64,000 bases of DNA. Origin: Echinostoma caproni. Its lineage: Eukaryota; Platyhelminthes; Trematoda; Plagiorchiida; Echinostomatidae. Positions 42,501 to 51,500 of the stretch are shown piece by piece (position 1 is the stretch's first letter; every line of letters starts with the position of its first letter). A program made the position numbers and the translations under genes. The stretch spans positions 10,739 to 74,738 of the forward strand of contig UZAN01040004.1 of the NCBI GenBank assembly GCA_900618425.1. The letters run 5' to 3'. The notes beneath the pieces were generated by a model. The model had not been told where the DNA came from and made no database searches. It worked only from the letters and a program-made list of their open reading frames with translations.

Positions 42501-45500
42501 TAATTGATTGTTACAAGTTTTCCTGGTGATTCGAGATCGTGTGTGAAACTCCATTTGTTAGCAGTTGGTCACTGTATTGCTGATAAAAGCTATCCATCCT
42601 TTGATGGTAGTTTGGAATAATACCTCTGTTATATCTACGAATATGAATACAAACGACGCCGTAATCTTCGATACGGTATAAGTAGTCAGTAGTAGTAGTA
42701 GTTAAACAACGTATGATGCTAGAAGAAGAAGAAGAAGAAGAAGAAGGTTACTTTTGTCTGCTTGCCTCATAGCTTGTGTAAACAGAGAATGGGGAATAAA
42801 TTTTTCGATTAGGGGTGAGATTAAAAAGGGCGAAAAACAATGAGAACCATTTATTATAATCACAGACTTTAGGTCAGATTCATCTGCAGCGAACTCGTAT
42901 CGAATTATTGTGCAATTCTTTGACCGCAGTATTCCGTGGTATTCCTGTTTTGTGACTGTCTCACAACTATTAGTATCTCACCGATCGAACCGATACGAAG
43001 CCACGACCGGATGATATCGTAACGTGATTTGTGCTCACAATGCATTTCTTTTTATAAATCTATTAAGAATCCTTGGAGTGATGATTTGCTAAAGCCTGTT
43101 GGAAAGCTCGCTGATGTGATGCACATTCCTAATGAAAAGGCTAATTCCGTCTATTGTGGGTTCATCTAATTTTACTCATTTTTTTAAATGGTTGCTTTTG
43201 GTTGTTTAAGCTTCCATTTTTGCGGGATTATTAGGAATAACTGAAATAATTCAAGTTTAGTTGGTGGGATAACGAAAACGAAAATAGACGAGTATATAAG
43301 CAGTGAATGAGAGCAATTTTCAAGGTTATACGAAACAAGTTCTTCATTGAACGGAGATGAAAGTGTTTGCTAAATTAATAGTAACCAAGAAATAGGTAAA
43401 TAGTACCAGTGCCCGGGTTCGCACGGATGTTCTTGAGCGATTAATTAACCAAGAGGACTTGTTTGTGATTTAATCAAGAATGTTTATTTTTGAGAGTTTA
43501 CCTTACCTATGATATTTTGTCTTGTATAAAAAAAGAATTTTTTAAACTATGGAGACTCAATTGGGAGCATAATTATTTAAAACCTCGTTCTCACTGAGCA
43601 CGATGTATTTTCAACTACAGAAAACTTGTACAATTGTTACCATGTCTCACGGAAACGTGATCTACATCACGAGGTTTCTACTACTGTTCATCCGGTCTGC
43701 AAACACATGATATAAGGTTAACCACCTCTTGATAATCATACAGTAACAGTTTATCTTTGAGCATCTGCTCTCAGTCAATTTAATCGATTTCATATCCAAT
43801 CGGAAAGTCTGGAAACCTGAGCACCGAAGAAGTTAGACGAAACAGCGCAACACGCATGCAAAACCACGGTTAGGATTTTCACTTTTTTGTCGCTCTGAAC
43901 AAATTGCAATTGGACAGAAATCAAATCCAAAATGACCACAGGTGGTCATCGATAAACCATTCGTCGGTTTCAGATGAACATTGAATCACTGGATTTTTGT
44001 TATCATCTACAGGAAAGAAGAAACGACTAGAGTTATTCTATGTTACTGGAAACCTCACGTGCATATTTTTCTCGACTAACTCGGTATAACCACCAAAACA
44101 CCTGCAAAGTAAATTACTCCACTGAATCTATCAATGATTGTGAAAGTAGTATTAGCGGAAAAAATACAAATACAATATTTTCTATTGCTATCAAGACCGA
44201 TGAACTCGTTTGGTCCTCATGTCCCCATTGAAGGTCTAGTTCCTGTGACCAGATGAAGGGGAATCTCTCCTTATTTCTTTCGGACCCCTGGCAAATGGCT
44301 AGTTGATATAACATTTTCAGCAAACTCCTAAACATTGCACCGTTCTGCACAGGTCAGCATTGGAATTCACTGCTTCTAAGAGCACATAAACCTCTTGGTA
44401 TTTATTGTTCCCCCGGGATATTTTGGTCAAATCCGCACGCGCTTGCAAAGTGTGCGCAAACACACGCGCATGCACAATGCGGACCGAATTCGAGTACGCG
44501 AGGCAGAGAGAGAGAGAAGAAAGACCTGCTGACCCCATGTGAGTTCATCCGAGATGGGATCATTGTTTAAACATGCAGGGTAGAAGAGAATTTTAGGAGA
44601 GACAAGGTTAAAACGAAGGCAGTTAGAAATGCGTTTAAAGAAAGTCGTCGATGGCGCAAAGGTTCGATTATCGAGTGGCAATTTAATTTTGGTGACAGAT
44701 GTTAAAGTATTGATGGGATATTAAGTCATGTGGTATGAGAATGTGTTCAAGAACTCTACTTGCACACGATTCAAACAAGCTAGATTCTCAAGCACATCAA
44801 CTCAGCCGGAGGGCTTTTAACTAGTTTCTAAATTAATTAAACTATTCCATAAACACAAATTCAATGACTACAAATGTTTGCTTTTCAATATTGTTCTGGT
44901 TCAGACAGACGTCGGAATTACCAGGTGGATAGGTTCTGGATTTTTGTAGCAACATCGAAGAGCTAGTGATCGAGAACATGAAAACCGGTAGCGTATTCTG
45001 GTGCAATCCTGGACATTTTACATAACCAACTTACCCCATGGGCCATTCCCCATCAGGACGGCTCCCCCTGAAGATCTATTCACATGTTTATTCTTTGAGT
45101 TCCTATCGCAGCACGTGTTTTGCGCTTAGTCCATGTCGTCCCACCCCCACTTCGAACTTGTTTTTAACAAGCTGTCCAACACAGTCTCCAAATTCACTGG
45201 TAATACATGACGAATATAGACTTACTAATCCTATGATAGGTTAGCGCAGACCTGTTCAACTGCCGAACAACATATATAAATGCCGAGTGTGAGACGTCCG
45301 AGAAAAATTGCTTCGTATCTAACGATTAGAGTATTTAATATTTGTTCGTTATTGATACCGTGTGCCCCTCACCCGTGAACCCCGTCATTACACAAGAGCA
45401 ATGGAGGATTTGGTTTGTTATTATGGTGAATTTCGTCGTGTCAAGAGCAAAGGAAACGTGAACTAAAAAGCTAGTAAGCAATGGATAGTTGTTTCAAACT

Positions 45501-48500
45501 GTTTGGATCCCATCAGCCTAAAGGCTAGTAGTGAGACGCGCAAGGTGCGATACTTGCTTTATGCTCGTAAAGATAGATTGTGCTACATCGTTTATGTAAA
45601 TCGTTTTATGTAAATTTAGAAACGGCTGCCTGGTGGTCAAGTAGGTAGTGTGCTTGTGTTCTGCGTGTGAGATCCCGTGTTCGATCCTCGGTTGGGTGTC
45701 ACTGCTGATGAGAAGCATTCAGGTTCAAACAGCTGTCCACTGCTTCATAGCTTTTCATTGAACGTCTCGTCTGCCCTTTACACGACGAAATTCACCAGTT
45801 AAACCCCGTCATTACTAGTCCTTAGCAGACAAACTTGATATACCTTTTGGATAATGGAGAGACAGATAGATGTCCCTGCGCTTATTAGAACGAGTTGCCC
45901 TCCTCAATGTTTGCCAGTGACAAAAAAAATTTGCTGGAAGTTAATCAATCTTCCATATGTGTACCGCAGTAATTTATCCCTACCGTCACTTCAACATAAC
46001 CTGAAATCGGAGAAAATCGATATCAGATCTTTTAAGTATCACTAGGTTAAAAATTCAGTTCAGTGGTTCATCCAATCAGCACCGGCTATTTTAAAATGTG
46101 GGAGCTTGCATGGAGTAAGTTCAGAATCTACTTCGTACTTAGCACTATGCACACGCCTTTTGGTTGTGGATCGTCTAGCTCAGAATTAATTGAGCTAACT
46201 AACAACTCGCAAGTTAGTGATTCGGATCGCACTTAGAACACAAAAGAGTATCGAGAAAGATGAGTAACCACGAGGAGGAATCAGTAGTCCAGTGCCATTG
46301 ATTAGAGTCAAAAGGGTATTAGTTAAACGATCACAGTAACGGATTTGTATATCTATCCGAAATCAGAGCGAAGAGAGCCGAATTGACTGGCATTTAGCTT
46401 TCTCCGCTTCAGGCATTCGGATGAAACTTCATTGCATTGGCAATGATCTGGAACACGGATACAGTAAATTCGAATTACTCCTACAACTTTTCGCTTCTCG
46501 GGGACAAAACGCATGCCTCACAAACCAAATAGCAGATCAGCTTGCTGTTCTGCATCCGATTTGGATTACACCTATCACGTATGTGAATTACATTAGTTAG
46601 CACAATAGTTGATGACCAACGAGCGCTCTAATCACCTGGTTTGTTGCAATAAATGTGTTAACTTCACTTTCCCATTAGCATAACACACACGCGTATACAT
46701 TATGTCCATACTGCCGTTGGACGCAATGTTTGATCTCTGCATCAAAGCTCCATATAACCGATCCTATTATAGACCCGGTTTGGGGTGGACAGAGTAGAGT
46801 AACAGGCCATTCACTGCCTATTATCCCGTCATCCTCCATCTTCTGCTCTCCATTGTACTCAAATAGCGGACATTCTGGCGACTTTACTCACCAACCCAAT
46901 TGGTTTGTCGTTTGTATAGCTGATAACTGTGCACTCTTTTGTTGTCATTTGTGTCAGCTGTGCAGTTAGTGTGGGGATTTCAGGTAGGGCAGCGGGTGCA
47001 ATAATGAAGCCAGTGGGGTGGATGAGATATCAGTTGCAGTTTTCCGCTCATTTAAATTGTTAAATGAAAAAATTATTCAACTGATGTATATCCTTTTGGA
47101 CTTCTACAATGAAACGGTAATTCATTTTCGATGGTAAATGTTTGGATTAGCCCATTCGGCTTTTCACAGGAACCAGGCACGTTTGGTGAAGTTTGCAGTG
47201 GGTTTCACTCATTGAGAGATCGTTAATCCTTTACTAATTGAATGCATTTAAGTGCAGTGAAAATGTTTGTGATAATCGACAAAGAGCACTGAACAGCTGT
47301 TTCGTCCTGTTTGGGACTTATCAGCAGTGTGAACGTTTTGTGTGCCTGTCAGGAGAATTAAAGATCTCCCAATGAGTGAAACTCACACCAAACTTCATCA
47401 ACAGTGCCTGGTGCCTGTGAAAAACCGAATGGGCTAATCCAAACATTCACCATATAAATTGATTAAGCCGTTCGCACAAAGTGATAACCGTTGACCGTGT
47501 AGCTAAGTCTCGACCCAATTGTTCGCGGTTCGAGTTCTGCTGGGGACGCAGAAAGTACGCACTGCTGAGGAGTCCCAAACAGGGCGAAACATTTGTCCAG
47601 TGCTCTTTGTCGATTATCACAAACACTTCCACCCTATTAAAACTGTTATTCACTTTAGTCACAAGAGATCCATGGACGGAACGGATCTCACTGAAAAACT
47701 TGGGCTTCGTGCTCATGATTATTGAGCAAATTGGCTTGTCTTTGTTTGAGATACCAATCAGTATATTATGTGTTAAAGCATGTTCAAATTTCCTAATAGT
47801 TTATTCACTAGAGATGTGAAGCAACGCAACATTCACATTCAACTACATTTACGTAAGCGGTCAGATTGAGCCAAATTTTCATTCATGTTTGATTGCAATC
47901 TTAACTGCTTGCTCTTGTGCAAGCACTTGGATCGCAATAGGACAGTCATTTTAGTGGAACAGAATAGAACACTTTGTGTGAACCCCCAAATCTGGCTTAC
48001 AAAGTGGTATAAACATTTTCGAATTTCCATGATCAACTTAAGGCTCAATGAACCAAACATTACAAAAAATATAAACGACATGGATTTCGAATGCATTGAC
48101 GTTAGGCAAGCGTAATCCGAAATTTATTACCATTGAATACTTGTACTGTCTTCAGGATATTCCCTTTTGTGAAATCAAAAGAAAAGTACTGTGCGTAGTA
48201 GAGCACTATTTGTCTGTAATTCTCTTGATCCAAAAGCGGTTTGGTACTTTCTTATAGAAAATTTATTGTTGATAATCATCATCAAAATAGCTTTTCTTAT
48301 TTGGAAGGACCACAAAAATGCAATAACGCACAATTTGCTACGCTCGGTAATGAAGATATAGTAACTCCACACGCGGTAAAATAGCAAAAAAGACTGCTTG
48401 GTACTCAAAAACTTTTCATACATCAGATTGTGATTTAACCAAATTGTTGGTCATTTGAGAAACATTGCTCTTATGTTGAGCAGATCCGTATATCAATCAA

Positions 48501-51500
48501 TAATCTCACTCCAAATGATTTATGCTTTTACTGTGGACCAAAAACTTGCTGTCTGAAAATGACAGCTGACGAAACAAACTTGTGTCAACTACGATCGGTT
48601 GTATTTACCATCGTGACTTGATTGTCTGCAGCAGCAGATCAACAGATATGGAGAAAGCCATAAATGGCTTAAAGTCGTATTCACACAGTACGGAATCCAA
48701 CAAGAATTTGCACACATAAATATGAGGTAAAACATGTGCAGACATTTTGTACTGTAAGCTGCTATTGATAAGTGTAATTGGCGACTTGCTCCCACTCCTT
48801 TACTTTGTACTTTACATTGTATTTGTTGATCTTTGGGAATGTCAACTTTTACTTCAAGTGAGCAGTGCAACTCTGAGTGACCGGCAATCACGGTGAACCA
48901 TGAGCAGGGATAATGTCTTTTAAACAATGACACTGAGCTATTAGACACAAAGACACTTGGTGTTTACTCTATACTTTCGGACTTTTGTCCCAGGTGATCG
49001 GATCGCCGACGAATAAGATGATAGCCCATCATGGCGTTTTTGCTTTAGTGAATTTATTATGAGCCAGATAAAATAAATCAACGGATCAATGTTTACGTTT
49101 ATTCAAATATAAGTTCTGGGGGCTGTTTGAAATTTCGTCCATGCTTTGATTGCTGAGATTACAAAAATAGACCTAGAATGCAGAGCCAAGCAAATCTGCT
49201 TTGAAGGGGCAATTTTGTCCAGATGGATGTGAACATAGCCTTTGATGATGATATTTTACATTTTTTATAGGTCACGGATGTCGAATCATATTTTTTGATA
49301 TAATTAATAGAACAAATTAAAGAAAAATTGGCAGCATTCGGATACCTAAGGTGAAAATTGCTACCAGCCGCGGGTACAAAATTACTCACCATGCTATTGT
49401 TTTATAAAAAAGAGCCGCACTGAGTACTGTTTTATCGGTAAAGATAAAATGAGCTCATCGTGAACGGATTCCGTCTGATGATCTACTGTCTGGAATACAG
49501 TCCGGGGAACAGTGGTGTCCAGTTGCACGCATTTGGGACTTATCTTCGACGCGTCAGTATTTACGAGCTCCATGAATATTATTCGGTTATTCCCGCGGCA
49601 TGATGTCTCATCAAAATGTGTTTGAATACAAAACCGAAATTGTGCATTCACGAGTCAGAAGCCGAAGTTTTTGGAGCTCCTACAGCTTGATTATTGTGCC
49701 CCTAAACGCGTTCACAGCAACGGTCAATTGATTTTATCTACTACAATCACGATTAGCTTCAGTGAAATGAATAAAAACTGGAGTGAAAACGGAGCCGTCG
49801 AATCATTCTCACGTGTACTCCACCAACTGTCTTTTAAGCGGCACAAAACAGTGCATACTCGGAAAGATTAACCTCATCTAAATTTTGATTCGCATATTGA
49901 TATTTTGAAAGCCAATAAATTTCCACAGGCATAGGAAAATAACTGGAGATTAAAATGCAAGGCATGAAGGATAGGGCTCTCGTTTGCATTGTGACACTTT
50001 AGCAGGGTAAAGTGATTGTTCTAGCTGTAAAAATAAAAGTTGGTCTCTTGCTTCTAAAAAATAAAAGCTCATATATATTTCGCCACTACTAATACTAATA
50101 TCCCTACTGTTATAATCGTAAACGCTTTTCGAGAATTATTCAAAATTTTCCTGTCTACTCATTGTAGTTTTTCATAATTGGTAGGTGTTATAGCATCATT
50201 TTAGGTTATATTGCAACGTGGGAGAATTGTGGACAGAAGGTTACAAAAAAGTAAAGTAAGGATCCTATACATCGGTAATGGAGATTCATAAAAGGAACAA
50301 AATATGGGACAACTAAATCGTCTGCAACGGTAGACTTGGACTCAGGGACGCTTTCAAACGAAGTATGCATAGGAAGAATATTCTATGACTAAACGTACTT
50401 CGGGCACGGCAACCCCTATTTTAAACACGCGTTTTCCGTTCGTATTCATTTATTGGCTAATGGTGGTATATGCTATCCTCTCGTTCCGAGCCATACAGTT
50501 CAAGTCTTTAAATTGTTTCACTGTGTACTGTAGCGTTAGTCGGCCGTCTCCATTTTCTCACTGATTCACAATGTCATTTCTTACCGAACACGTCATGAGC
50601 AAAATTATTTTTTTTAAAATGGTTCAACCAAATATCTTCAAACATTTGGTTCTCTTAGTTTCCAGCTTCGAAGTGTTTGTGTCACTTTTCCAACAAGTGT
50701 TACTGGCTTTCGATTAAATCATTATAAATTTTGTCAATTTGCTGCCCGGTACGGTTAATTTAACAGTGTATTTTAATTATTTATACGAATAAAAAGTGCT
50801 AGTGAAAACCGCTTGGTTTGACTACACCAAATTGGGCACGGGAATGAGGTATTCAAGTGGTGATGGCCAAGAAGAAACAACTTGACAGAGTGGGGAAAGT
50901 AGGTACGATGATAGCTACTCCAACTCATTCAGGCAAAACTGAGAAGACACAAAACTGATGTACCGAAAAATGTCAAATAAGGAATGTTTACCAGCGGGAA
51001 CATTTTTATCGCACAAATGAGACTAGAGAACAGTTTCCGATGACAATGCAGAAATGGCCTAGTAGCATTCAAGTTTGACAAAGTTCTCATGTGTATTGGG
51101 CTTGGAACTAATCGAATCGAATAATCCTAAATTTTTCTTTAAACTCAACGGACACTTACAAAACAATAGCTACAACAGAATAGTTTGATGGCTAACAAAA
51201 CATCTGGTAGGACAAAATGATGCCTATAGAAGCCATATATTTATTTTACACTTTACCTCTGTTGATTTTGGCATCTGAAGTCCGTTGAACAATCAGAAAT
51301 AACTAAAAACTAATGTACAGCTCTATGAAAACACCGTTGTTCGGTGCTCTTTTTGGATGACATTTCAATCAGTCTATCATGAGTCTTCTCTATACAGGAA
51401 ACCGAACGGTATGATTGCATAACGGAATTACAAATTGGCGCACTACTTGCCACGACAGCGGTTTCAAAAGCTGTTTGCTTCGAGATTTATTGTGATCAAA

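Noticed and set aside
44427..44681. Minus-strand frames near 44.3-44.7 kb
   Set aside because: Composition reflects CA-rich sequence; no domain or splice signal.
47447..47819. Overlapping open frames of about 70-110 codons on both strands
   Set aside because: They cover the SINE head and hammerhead and are explained by the repeat.
48589..48948. 119-codon minus-strand frame between E1 and E3
   Set aside because: Part reads protein-like (LEVKVDIPKDQQIQCKV), but there is no adequate donor and no match to CADG, S6 or SEA patterns.
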